DNA of 17,504 bases from assembly GCA_900767585.1 (NCBI GenBank), contig CAAFZP010000138.1, positions 1-17,504 on the forward strand. The letters run 5' to 3'. This document shows, piece by piece, positions 7,562 through 15,672 of the stretch (within the stretch, counting starts at the first letter, position 1; each line of letters starts with the position of its first letter). Origin of the DNA: Lachnospiraceae bacterium. GTDB lineage: Bacteria; Bacillota; Clostridia; Lachnospirales; Lachnospiraceae. Made by a program: the position numbers and the translations under genes. Below the pieces are notes generated by a model. That model worked only from the letters and a program-made list of their open reading frames with translations. It was not told where the DNA came from and made no database searches.

Positions 7562-8254
7562 ATGTATGATGATGAAAGAAAAATTTTGACAGACCGGTTA
7601 GACAAGCCGGTGATTCATAACCGGAAAAAAATCAGAGATAAATACAGACAGGATATACAGACGATGGGGCAAAAACAGCATATCAGTACTGCGGAAGACA
7701 TGAAACTTCGCGAGATGTTACTCAGTCCGCAGAATAAGGTGGAGGACACACGAAATGAAAAAAACGGATGTGCGCTCTTATTGTTCCTTGAAATATTTTT
7801 TACCATTGCGGTATTGATTGCCAGTCTTACTGTGACAGTTATGCCGCAGGCACCTGCCGGACGGACGATGGCGGATGCGATATCAACGTTCTTCTTTATA
7901 GAGATCCCTTTGTGGTTACCATTTTTGATCATCATGAACAATCACGGTAAAATAAAAAAGGCAGTTGAAAAGGGAAATTTTGAGAAATATAATTTTCAGA
8001 TTCGGGAAAAAGTATATCAGTTGTTTTCGGGAGAAGATTATGTAGTAACAAATCATTATATTGAGATTGCAGGCATGTATGTACCGATCCGTGAAAACCT
8101 CATTACGGGGCTTGAATGTTGGCAGACAATCTCTGTTGTGCTGGTCGAATATAAGGGAACGTATTATTTTTCATATCTTAATGAAAATGTGTTTTACAAT
8201 GATACTGAAGATAGTTTTTGGAGGAATGATTTATCACGAAAAAAGACATACTAA
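7562..8254 (+). CDS. Unrecognised two-helix membrane protein
   Basis: I do not recognise this 230-residue protein. It has a charged cytoplasmic-looking N-terminus (1-68, rich in K/R/D/E), two hydrophobic segments at about 70-94 and 106-125, and a soluble C-terminal part (126-230) rich in aromatic residues (YYFSYLNENVFYN). No cysteine motif, metal site or enzyme signature stands out. GGAG (7550-7553) lies 8 bases before the ATG. The gene starts after a clear terminator and ends 26 bases before the DUF438 gene, so the two are probably co-transcribed. Its more AT-rich codon use and lack of known relatives suggest a lineage-specific gene. The topology, with both termini on the same side, is inferred only from hydrophobicity. 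Confidence 0.75.
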   Translation: MYDDERKILTDRLDKPVIHNRKKIRDKYRQDIQTMGQKQHISTAEDMKLREMLLSPQNKVEDTRNEKNGCALLLFLEIFFTIAVLIASLTVTVMPQAPAGRTMADAISTFFFIEIPLWLPFLIIMNNHGKIKKAVEKGNFEKYNFQIREKVYQLFSGEDYVVTNHYIEIAGMYVPIRENLITGLECWQTISVVLVEYKGTYYFSYLNENVFYNDTEDSFWRNDLSRKKTY

Positions 8255-8280
8255 TTCCGCAAATAAATGGAGGAATTCGT

Positions 8281-9495
8281 ATGAAGGATCGAATCGAGAC
8301 ATTGAAGGGATATTTGAAGCGGCTTGGAAATGGAGAACCGCTGGAAGCAGTAAGAAAAGATTTCGTGGAAGTATTTAAGGATGTTGATCCTGCGGAGATC
8401 ATGAAGGCGGAACAGGAGATGCTTGCGGAGGGAACACCGCTTTTGGAGGTGCAGAAGCTGTGTGATGTACATGCTGCACTCTTTCATGGAAAGACGCGGG
8501 AGGAACAGATTGCGAATGCGGATAGGGCAGTGCATGCGCCGGTGTTACGGGAAGAGCGGGAGACAAAGACGCGGGAACTGGCGCAGACCAAAGGACATCC
8601 GCTGTGGCTGTTTGCAAATGAGAATGGTGCTCTTGCTATGCTGTTAGAGCAGGCAGAGGAGAAAATCAAAGATGGCAGTGCGAATAAGAAGACGTTGGAA
8701 TCATTGCGAGGCATCTCGATTCACTATGCGAAGAAGGGAGATCTCTTGTACCCGGTTTTGAATGTGCGGTATGGGATATCCGGACCGGCAAGTGTGACGT
8801 GGACGGTTGATGATGAAATCCGGGATGAAATCTCATTTCTTGCGAAGATGAACGATAAGGAACCTGAATGGCAGGAGCGGTTTGCAACGGTGGTAGCACG
8901 GGCACAGGAGATGATCTACAAAGAGGCAAATATTTTGTTTCCGAACTGTGCGGCGAATTTCACGGAGGAAGAGTGGATCGGCATCTACCAAGACCAGAAG
9001 GATTACGCGGTCTGTTTCGGCGTGGAGCCGGAGATCTGGAAGAAGGCAGAGGACAATCAATATGTGCCGGAGATGTCGCTCACAGATACGGAAATCCGCA
9101 TGCCGGGCGGACATCTGACAATTGCGCAGCTGATCGCACTTCTGAATACGATTCCGATGGAGATCACATTTGTGGATGTGGACAATATTAATCGTTTCTT
9201 CAATGAAGGACCGAAGGATTTCAAACGTCCGGGGATGGCAATCGACCGGGAAGTATTTTCCTGTCACCCACCGAAGATTGAAGCGACCGTGCGAAGAATT
9301 ATTGGAGAGTTCCGTGCAGGGGCATTGGACGAGGTTCCAATCTGGATGGACAAAAACGGAAAATGCATGCTTGTCAGATATATGGCGGTACGCGATAAAG
9401 AGGGAAAGTATCTCGGCACGCTGGAGCTCGTGCAGGATATGGGATTTGCAAAGGAGCATTTTCAGCCGGAAAAGCGGCAGGAGGAGATATGGTAA
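8281..9495 (+). CDS. DUF438 - hemerythrin-like - PAS protein
   Basis: This is a cytoplasmic protein of a family found in anaerobic Firmicutes and suspected of sensing redox state, oxygen, NO or iron. The DUF438 domain covers about 1-75. A hemerythrin-like helical region covers about 100-225, with H106 (GHPLW), H148 (IHYAKK) and the KEANILFP helix near 214-221. A PAS domain of the PAS_10 type covers about 285-393 and contains FSCHPPK (326-332) and the strand GKYLGTLELVQD. In relatives I remember, the middle helices read roughly HYxRKENLLFP and FKEENILFP. Here they read HYAKKGDLLYP and YKEANILFP, so one or two acidic metal-ligand candidates are replaced. GGAGG (8269-8273) supports the start. 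There is no DNA-binding or kinase domain. It ends 115 bases before the chelatase genes. Confidence 0.88.
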   Translation: MKDRIETLKGYLKRLGNGEPLEAVRKDFVEVFKDVDPAEIMKAEQEMLAEGTPLLEVQKLCDVHAALFHGKTREEQIANADRAVHAPVLREERETKTRELAQTKGHPLWLFANENGALAMLLEQAEEKIKDGSANKKTLESLRGISIHYAKKGDLLYPVLNVRYGISGPASVTWTVDDEIRDEISFLAKMNDKEPEWQERFATVVARAQEMIYKEANILFPNCAANFTEEEWIGIYQDQKDYAVCFGVEPEIWKKAEDNQYVPEMSLTDTEIRMPGGHLTIAQLIALLNTIPMEITFVDVDNINRFFNEGPKDFKRPGMAIDREVFSCHPPKIEATVRRIIGEFRAGALDEVPIWMDKNGKCMLVRYMAVRDKEGKYLGTLELVQDMGFAKEHFQPEKRQEEIW

Positions 9496-9531
9496 GTGGA
9501 AAAATGGGGATATCGTAAGCGGAGAAATGGC

Positions 9532-9560
9532 TTGTATATGCGGCACGTAAATGATAAAAT
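9532..9560 (+). promoter_or_regulatory. Candidate promoter of the chelatase gene run
   Basis: TTGTAT (9532-9537) and TAAAAT (9555-9560) are spaced by exactly 17 bases. The -35 is weak beyond TTG, the -10 is 5/6. It lies in the only sizeable gap (115 bases) before the large chelatase subunit and would give a leader of about 45 bases. No terminator is seen between the DUF438 gene and this point, so read-through is also likely. Confidence 0.45.
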
Positions 9561-9573
9561 CTGATGTATATGC
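9533..9573. repeat. 9-base direct repeat bracketing the candidate promoter
   Basis: TGTATATGC occurs at 9533-9541 (over the -35) and 9565-9573 (at the expected start of transcription). Start-to-start spacing is 32 bases, about three helical turns. This is the geometry of a two-site operator, though no regulator is assigned. Confidence 0.45.
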
Positions 9574-9610
9574 CAGGAATAAATGTACGGCTTAAAATAG
9601 GAGAAATCAG

Positions 9611-12600
9611 ATGAAAATTACAATCATTGCAGTGTCCGTATCTGCACTTTCACAGATCCAGATCTTTCAAAAAGAATATGCAAAAAAATACCCGGAGGAT
9701 GCAATTGATTTTGCAGTCTTTTATGTGGCAGGAATGGAAAACAAATATCTGATGCACCCGGAGATTCTGGAGAATGCAGTCCGCGAGGCGGATGTTGCAG
9801 TAATCGACCTGATGGGTGTTTCAGAGGCGCTGCGGGAGATTGTCAGACGTGGGCTGGAGAATTGTCGGGGACAACGGATTGTGATTGGTAACGAATTGCG
9901 AGAATATCTGCGCCTCGGAACATTTTCCATGGAAGCAATGGGTAAAATGATGAAGTCCTCCCAGAAGAAACCGCAGACAGGAGATGTGTCAGAGGAGGAA
10001 ACTAACCAAGCGGATACGAAAGAAAACAAAAAACCGACAGCCAGTGCGTTAGAGAAAATGCGCCGGATACGAAGAATGGCGATGATCCTTGGCAATGTCC
10101 TTCCATTTGGCATGACAAAGGATATGAAGCAGGTGTTTTTGCTGATGGACTATTGGCAGCAGGCAACCTACACGGATATAGAATCATTCTTCTATCTGAT
10201 TTTACGAAGATATTGCGGCAGGAGCTTTCTGCCGAAGGAAAAGCCTTGTACGATGCGGTACGGAATCTATCTGAAAGATCCATTTTCGCTTGTTTGCGAG
10301 GACGTACTGGATAAATATTGGAAGAAAAATCCGTATGACAAAGACAGGGATACGATAGCATTTTTGTTTTACGGACATGCATATCCGAACGATTATCTGC
10401 CAATCGTGCGTATCATTTGTGAAAAATTAAGAGAAAAATATAACATACTTCCGATTGCATTCTCACAAAATGAGGATCGTGATCAGGAGAAATTAAAGAG
10501 TTATCTCTGCCAGAAGAAGTACCCGATATCCGCGGTGATCAATACGATGCCATTCCGGCTTGGGGCAGGTCCGATGGGCGGAAATGCAGACGGTGCAGTG
10601 CAGATTCTGAAGGAACTGCAGGTGCCGTATATCAAGCCATTCTGCCTGACGAAAATCACAGAGCAAAGATGGCAGGACGCATCGGCGGTCAATCCGGGCG
10701 AGTTCCTGATCAGTATGTTGCTGCCGGAATTAGATGGGGGAATCCTCACGTTTCCGGTTGGCGTGATGGGGGATGCGACGGTATCAGAATTGCAACCAAT
10801 CACAGAACGGATTGATACACTTGTGGCACGGCTGGAAGGATATCTGAGGTTACAGAAACTGAACAATCAGGATAAAAAGCTCGCAATCGTATTCTACAAT
10901 TATCCACCGGGCGAAAGCAATGTTGCATCCGCGGCATTTCTTGATACCTTTGCATCGGCGGCAGAAGCTTTGAAGCAGTTAAAACAGGCGGGATATCAGG
11001 TGGAAGCCCTGACGGCTGAACAGCTTCGGGAGGCGTTCGTGCTGGATGGAAACTGCAATGCGCCACAGTGGAGCGACGAGGCCGAGGCTGCGATTACATA
11101 CAGGCTGGATGGAGAGGACTATCCAGTGAAGGGGATTCGATGTGGAAATGTATTTCTTGGGTTACAGCCGTTGCGGCAGGACGGAGACAGTAAAGCGGAT
11201 ATCATCGAGAACTACCATGACCGGAATCAGGAACCACCGAAGGCATATCAGGCATTTTACCATTATATAGGGGAAGAATTTGGCGCGGATGCAGTGATTC
11301 ATTTCGGTACACACGGAACTTTGGAATTTCTGCCTGGTAAGGACAATGGCATGATGGGACAATGCTGGCCGGATCGTCTGATCGGAACAGCTCCTCATTT
11401 TTATTATTACTATATCGGGAATCCTTCGGAAGCGATGATAGCCAAGCGGAGAACGCATGCTACGATTATCAGTTATCAGGCACCTGCTTTGAAAAAAAGC
11501 GGAATATATGGTGAATTGCAGGAATTAAAAGAGACGATCGCTGAGTATAGGGAGAGTATGCAGAGTGCACCGGAACGCTGCGATGATCTGATGAACCAGA
11601 TTGACCATCTGGCAGAGGCATGTGGATGTACAGGGGATCTTGAGCAGATCGAGGAATATTTGTATGAATATGAAAATAGTCTGATCACGGATGGCTTGCA
11701 TGTGATGAATGCGGAGGAGGCACAGGGACTTCTGCATGCTTTAGATGGGGAATATGTCCCTGTTGGAACTGCGGGAGACGTGGTGAAAAATCCAGATATC
11801 CTTCCATCCGGGCGAAATCTTGTGCAGTTTGATCCCCGGCTTGTTCCGACTAAAACGGCATATGACCGGGGCGCAAAGGCCGCACAGCTTGCCATGGAAC
11901 AATATAAAAAGCAGACAGGCAGCTATCCCGATACAACCGCTGTGATTCTCTGGGGATTGGAGACATCCAGAAGTCAGGGTGAGACAGTTGGACAGATCTT
12001 ATATTATCTGGGACTCCGTCTAAGGACGGATCGTGCGAGCTTTGATGACCGTCTGGAGATTATTCCGCGGGAGGAGCTTGGAAGACCGCGTATGGATGTG
12101 GTGATCCATATGTGTGGCTTTTTTCGGGATATGTATCCGAATCTGGTAGATAACCTGAATGAAATGCTACAACAGATTCTTGCGTTGGATGAGCCGGATG
12201 AGGCAAATTATTTTGCGGCAAATACGAGAAAACTGGCGCATACACTGATGAAAGAGCAGGGAATGGACGAGACACGGGCATGGGAGATGGCGTCCTGCCG
12301 GATCTTCGGCCCGAAGGAGGGAGAATATGCGACGCGTCTTACGGATGTTGTGAAAAAAGGAAGCTGGAAAGCAGCGGAGGAGCTTGGAACAGGCTTTACA
12401 GCGGATCTTTCGTATGCGTATTCGTACCGGCACAGAGGCGAGGCAGCAGCCAGCGTACTGAAACATCAATATGAAAATGTAGACTACATCTCGCAGATAC
12501 GGAACAACGTGGAATATGAACTCACCGATCTCGATCATTATTATGAGTTCTATGGTGGACTTTCAAAGGCGGTGGAAAACCAGAAGGGCGAAAAGCCGGT

Positions 12601-13006
12601 GATGCTTGTCGCAGATACTGTCGGAGAAGATGTCAAGGTACAGGATATCCAGGAAGCGCTGAATCGGGGAATAAGAACGCGCCTGTTGAATCCTGCATGG
12701 ATCGAGGGCATGATGCGGCATACCTATCATGGCGTGCAACAGATAGAGAAGCGGTTTGAAAATGTGATGGGATTTGCGGCATCGACGGATGCAGTGGACA
12801 GCCAGACATTTTCGGAGATGACGCGTTGTTATGTGGCGGATGAAGAACTGCGCAGGCAGATGACAAAGAGTAACAAATGGGCGTATATGAAGATGATGGA
12901 ACGCCTTATGGAAGCAAATCATCGAGGGTATTATCAGGCAACCGAGGAAGAGTTAGAATCGATCCGGGAGGCGTATATCGAGGCAGAAGGAGAGGCAGAG
13001 GAGTAA
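9611..13006 (+). CDS. CobN/BchH-family chelatase large subunit, metal and substrate unknown
   Basis: The family comprises the tetrapyrrole-binding catalytic subunits of Mg-chelatase (BchH/ChlH) and cobaltochelatase (CobN), which insert a metal using the ATPase motor of their I and D partners. The 1131 residues are a little short for the family (about 1200-1280). Conserved blocks include FGTHGTLEFLPGK (565-577, with H568 and E573), PSGRNLVQFDPRLVPTK, WGLETSRSQGE and GRPRMDV...GFFRDMYPN (about 824-844). The C-terminal region contains RIFGPKEGEYATRL, NPAWIEGMM and NKWAYMKMMERL. A low-complexity charged stretch rich in E/K/T/Q (about 115-150) interrupts the N-terminal domain. AGGAG (9599-9603) fixes the start. 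It is followed after one base by an I-like ATPase. No chlorophyll or cobalamin genes are nearby, so I assign no symbol. A heme- or corrin-dechelatase role, as proposed for CobN-like HmuS proteins, is also possible. Confidence 0.92.
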   Translation: MKITIIAVSVSALSQIQIFQKEYAKKYPEDAIDFAVFYVAGMENKYLMHPEILENAVREADVAVIDLMGVSEALREIVRRGLENCRGQRIVIGNELREYLRLGTFSMEAMGKMMKSSQKKPQTGDVSEEETNQADTKENKKPTASALEKMRRIRRMAMILGNVLPFGMTKDMKQVFLLMDYWQQATYTDIESFFYLILRRYCGRSFLPKEKPCTMRYGIYLKDPFSLVCEDVLDKYWKKNPYDKDRDTIAFLFYGHAYPNDYLPIVRIICEKLREKYNILPIAFSQNEDRDQEKLKSYLCQKKYPISAVINTMPFRLGAGPMGGNADGAVQILKELQVPYIKPFCLTKITEQRWQDASAVNPGEFLISMLLPELDGGILTFPVGVMGDATVSELQPITERIDTLVARLEGYLRLQKLNNQDKKLAIVFYNYPPGESNVASAAFLDTFASAAEALKQLKQAGYQVEALTAEQLREAFVLDGNCNAPQWSDEAEAAITYRLDGEDYPVKGIRCGNVFLGLQPLRQDGDSKADIIENYHDRNQEPPKAYQAFYHYIGEEFGADAVIHFGTHGTLEFLPGKDNGMMGQCWPDRLIGTAPHFYYYYIGNPSEAMIAKRRTHATIISYQAPALKKSGIYGELQELKETIAEYRESMQSAPERCDDLMNQIDHLAEACGCTGDLEQIEEYLYEYENSLITDGLHVMNAEEAQGLLHALDGEYVPVGTAGDVVKNPDILPSGRNLVQFDPRLVPTKTAYDRGAKAAQLAMEQYKKQTGSYPDTTAVILWGLETSRSQGETVGQILYYLGLRLRTDRASFDDRLEIIPREELGRPRMDVVIHMCGFFRDMYPNLVDNLNEMLQQILALDEPDEANYFAANTRKLAHTLMKEQGMDETRAWEMASCRIFGPKEGEYATRLTDVVKKGSWKAAEELGTGFTADLSYAYSYRHRGEAAASVLKHQYENVDYISQIRNNVEYELTDLDHYYEFYGGLSKAVENQKGEKPVMLVADTVGEDVKVQDIQEALNRGIRTRLLNPAWIEGMMRHTYHGVQQIEKRFENVMGFAASTDAVDSQTFSEMTRCYVADEELRRQMTKSNKWAYMKMMERLMEANHRGYYQATEEELESIREAYIEAEGEAEE

Positions 13007-13007
13007 G

Positions 13008-13967
13008 ATGCAAAGGAAAAAGATAGACAATGTATATCCGTTCACGGCGATTGTCGGTCAGGAGAAGATGAAGGAAGCAATCGTGTTGAATCTCATCAAT
13101 CCGGCACTCGGCGGTGTACTAATCCGGGGACAGAAGGGAACTGCCAAGACGACTGTCGTCCGTGCAATCCCGAACCTCATGCATAAACTGAAAATTGTGG
13201 AGATTCCGGCAAATGCAACCGAGGATCGTGTTGCAGGAACAATCAATATTGAAGCGGCATTGAAGGACGGAGAGAAGAAATTTGAGCCAGGACTTCTGAA
13301 AGAAGCAGATGGAAATATCCTGTATGTTGATGAGGTAAATCTGCTCGATGACCATATCGTGGATCTGCTGTTAGATGCAGCGGCAACCGGCAGAAATACA
13401 GTGGAGCGGGAAGGAATCTCCTGTACGCATGCGTCAAAGTTCATATTGATCGGTTCGATGAACCCAGAGGAGGGAAATCTTCGACCACAGCTGCTTGACC
13501 GTTTCGGAATGGTAGTGGATGTGACAGCAGAGGAGGATGTAGACAAGCGAATCCAGATTGTCAAAAACCGCCTTGCCTATGAACAGGATGCATCGGTATT
13601 TTGTAAGAGATTCGAGGAACGTCAGGCACATCTGCGCACGAAGATCGACAAAGCCAGAGCACTTTTGCCAGAGGTGACAATGAGCCGGGAACTTCTGCGC
13701 CTGTCCGCGGAAATCTGTATTGCCTATGGCACAGACGGACACCGCGCAGATATCGGAATCGTGAAAACAGCAAAGACAATCGCAGCGTATGAAGGAAGAA
13801 AACGGGTCAAAAAGGAAGATATCTCCAGAGCGGCACAGTATGTACTGCCGCACCGTATGCATAAAAATCCGTTGGATAACGGGCAGATGAATCCGGAGAT
13901 GATGGAACAGATATTGTCCCGAAAAGGAGAAAAACGTGAACCGGAAACATCCGGGGAGGGAGACTAG
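13008..13967 (+). CDS. BchI/ChlI-like AAA+ ATPase of a metal chelatase
   Basis: This is the motor subunit that forms AAA+ rings with a VWA partner and drives the large subunit by ATP hydrolysis. Visible motifs are Walker A GQKGTAKTT (41-49), Walker B ILYVDEVNLL with D108-E109, sensor-1 N152 in GSMNPEEGNLRPQLLDRFG, and the arginine finger R165 in the same segment. A helical lid domain (about 220-300) contains the HRADIGIVKTAKTIAA stretch. Length 319 fits BchI/ChlI (about 340). MoxR or ComM relatives are less likely given the NLLDDHIVDLLLDAAATGRNTVEREG pattern, which is chelatase-specific. It starts one base after the large-subunit stop, so translation is probably coupled; the site is within the AGGAG GAGTAAG end of that gene. 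The VWA partner follows 20 bases on. Confidence 0.93.
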   Translation: MQRKKIDNVYPFTAIVGQEKMKEAIVLNLINPALGGVLIRGQKGTAKTTVVRAIPNLMHKLKIVEIPANATEDRVAGTINIEAALKDGEKKFEPGLLKEADGNILYVDEVNLLDDHIVDLLLDAAATGRNTVEREGISCTHASKFILIGSMNPEEGNLRPQLLDRFGMVVDVTAEEDVDKRIQIVKNRLAYEQDASVFCKRFEERQAHLRTKIDKARALLPEVTMSRELLRLSAEICIAYGTDGHRADIGIVKTAKTIAAYEGRKRVKKEDISRAAQYVLPHRMHKNPLDNGQMNPEMMEQILSRKGEKREPETSGEGD

Positions 13968-13987
13968 ACTCTGCGAAGCAGAAAAAT

Positions 13988-14824
13988 GTGGATATGCAGG
14001 AGGAAATATTTCTCCCAGTTGAGCAAAGTGGAAGGGAACGCTCGATTATAGAAGTACTAGATGAGATGATGGCATCTCTGGAGCTTCCGTTTTCACAGAA
14101 ACGTGCGGCACAATTAAAGATAAAAAAAGGAAAGCACAGTGGATCTGTGGTGCCATCCGAAGCAGAAAGGAAAATGTGCGGCCTTTCGGATGTTGATATC
14201 CCGGCGACGATCCGGACATGTGTGGAACGTGGAAGCCACATGGAGAAAGACAGACTTCAGGGACAGATCATGCCAGAAGATCTGCGTATGAAACGATATC
14301 GCAACAAGAAGCACAGTACCGTACTTTTTGTTGTGGATGCCAGCCGGTCGCAGGGTGCGAACAAACGCCTTGCATTTGCAAAAAGCGCAGTGATGGCAAT
14401 GCTTGAAAAAGCCTATTGTGACCGCGACCGGGTGGGACTAATCTTATTTGGAGATAAGCATGCCACGGTGAAGCTGCCATTTACAAAGAGCGTGGATGTC
14501 GCGGCAGAGAACATGCGGGAGCTGAAAGCAAAGGGCAATACACCACTTGCGATGGGGCTGCGTTTGGCAGAACAGGTACAGTTGACGGATCGCCGCAAAT
14601 ATCCAGAGGATATCCATCTCACTGTGCTGATTACGGATGGCAAGTCCAATTATGATACAGAACATGGGAATCCGGTAAAGCTGGTGTATCAGGCAGCAGA
14701 GGATTTGAGGAAAAATGAGTTGCCGCTTCTGGTGATTGATACCGAAAACAGTATATTCGGAATGGGAATCGGAGCGAGAATCGCAGAGCTTGCAGATGGT
14801 GCATATGTGAAATGTGCAGAGTAA
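13988..14824 (+). CDS. VWA-domain protein, split BchD/ChlD-like chelatase subunit
   Basis: It resembles the C-terminal half of BchD/ChlD: a linker segment followed by an integrin-I (VWA) domain that bridges the AAA+ ring and the large subunit. The MIDAS metal site is complete: D117-x-S119-x-S121 (VVDASRS), T186 (GNTPLAMG) and D217 (ITDGKS). The preceding QIMPEDLRMKRYRNKKH stretch matches the linker before the VWA in BchD. At 278 residues it lacks the N-terminal AAA-like half of classical BchD (600+ residues). The start is uncertain: GTG 13988 and ATG 13994 are both in frame, and neither has a good ribosome site. A strong GGGGAGGG lies too far upstream (13953-13960) and an AGGAGG (13998-14003) lies just inside the gene. 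Upstream in-frame sequence is open only back to 13940 without another usual start. Confidence 0.88.
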   Translation: MDMQEEIFLPVEQSGRERSIIEVLDEMMASLELPFSQKRAAQLKIKKGKHSGSVVPSEAERKMCGLSDVDIPATIRTCVERGSHMEKDRLQGQIMPEDLRMKRYRNKKHSTVLFVVDASRSQGANKRLAFAKSAVMAMLEKAYCDRDRVGLILFGDKHATVKLPFTKSVDVAAENMRELKAKGNTPLAMGLRLAEQVQLTDRRKYPEDIHLTVLITDGKSNYDTEHGNPVKLVYQAAEDLRKNELPLLVIDTENSIFGMGIGARIAELADGAYVKCAE

Positions 14825-14861
14825 CCGGACGGAGCCAGACGATAAGAAAGTTGAAAAAGAA

Positions 14862-15659
14862 ATGAACAAGATCGAAGAATATTACAATAAATTCAATGAG
14901 GAAAAACGATTAAATTCCAGACATGGGCAGATCGAGTATCGTATCACGATGAAATATATTCATGACTATCTGGATGTGCGGATGCAGGAATTGAAGGTTA
15001 CGAACCGGGAAGATATCAGGATTCTCGATATCGGTGCCGGAACCGGACGTTACAGTGTGTCGCTCTGTGAGGAAGGCTACGATGTGACGGCAGTGGAACT
15101 GGTAAAACATAACTTAGGTATATTGAAGCAGAAAAACAGCAACGTGCATGCGATGCAGGGAAATGCGCTGCATCTGAAGAAATTGGAAGATAACACCTAT
15201 GATCTGACACTTCTCTTCGGACCGATGTATCATCTGATGACGAAGGCGGAGAAGATTCAGGCACTTTCCGAAGCGAAGCGTGTGACGAAGCCGGGCGGAA
15301 TTATATTGGTCGCCTATGTGATGAATGAGTATGCCGTGATCGTATATGGTATTCAGGAGAACCATTTGGAGGAAAGCGTGAAGAATGGAACACTGGATGC
15401 ATCATATCATACGGTACCTGCGGCGGATAGTCTGTATGCATTTGAACGGATTGAGGACATCGACGGCTACAACGAAGCGGTTGGATTGAAGCGGGAGAAG
15501 ATTTTATCACCGGATGGACCAGCTAATTATATCCGTCCATTTGTGAATCAACTGAGTGAAGAGAGCTACGAGCTTTTCGTGGCATATCAGTTGAAGGTGT
15601 GTGAACGACCGGATCTGATCGGAGCAGGAGCACATACGGTGGATATACTGAGAAAGTAG
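14862..15659 (+). CDS. Class I SAM-dependent methyltransferase, substrate unknown
   Basis: This 265-residue cytoplasmic enzyme has a Rossmann-type SAM site. Motif I is ILDIGAGTGRYS (54-65), the acidic residue after strand 2 is E79, GNALHL (100-105) is the motif II region, and KPGG (143-146) is motif post-IV. The closest general family is Methyltransf_25/11-like small-molecule methyltransferases; I do not see the specific BchM (Mg-protoporphyrin methyltransferase) pattern. I chose ATG 14862 over an in-frame GTG at 14814 that would overlap the VWA gene: MNKIEEYYNKF reads as a natural start, whereas the 16 extra residues would be polar and unlike a domain. The ribosome site is weak. It lies 37 bases after the VWA gene and 13 before the PurM-like gene, so it is very likely in the chelatase operon, hinting at a tetrapyrrole or related substrate. 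Confidence 0.85.
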   Translation: MNKIEEYYNKFNEEKRLNSRHGQIEYRITMKYIHDYLDVRMQELKVTNREDIRILDIGAGTGRYSVSLCEEGYDVTAVELVKHNLGILKQKNSNVHAMQGNALHLKKLEDNTYDLTLLFGPMYHLMTKAEKIQALSEAKRVTKPGGIILVAYVMNEYAVIVYGIQENHLEESVKNGTLDASYHTVPAADSLYAFERIEDIDGYNEAVGLKREKILSPDGPANYIRPFVNQLSEESYELFVAYQLKVCERPDLIGAGAHTVDILRK

Positions 15660-15672
15660 AGGAGAAGAAAGA

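Noticed and set aside
8833..9546. Minus-strand open frame (237 codons) opposite the DUF438 gene
   Set aside because: It is the antisense of a well-supported PAS/hemerythrin coding region; the product is rich in H, R, L and C with no recognisable fold.
9611..14824. Naming the cluster bchH/bchI/bchD or cobN
   Set aside because: The fold family is clear, but no photosynthesis or corrin-synthesis gene is present, so metal and substrate cannot be assigned from this window.
14814..14861. GTG 14814 as the methyltransferase start, overlapping the VWA gene
   Set aside because: The extra 16 residues are polar and unlike the domain, and MNKIEEYYNKF at 14862 is a natural N-terminus. The overlap would be fortuitous.
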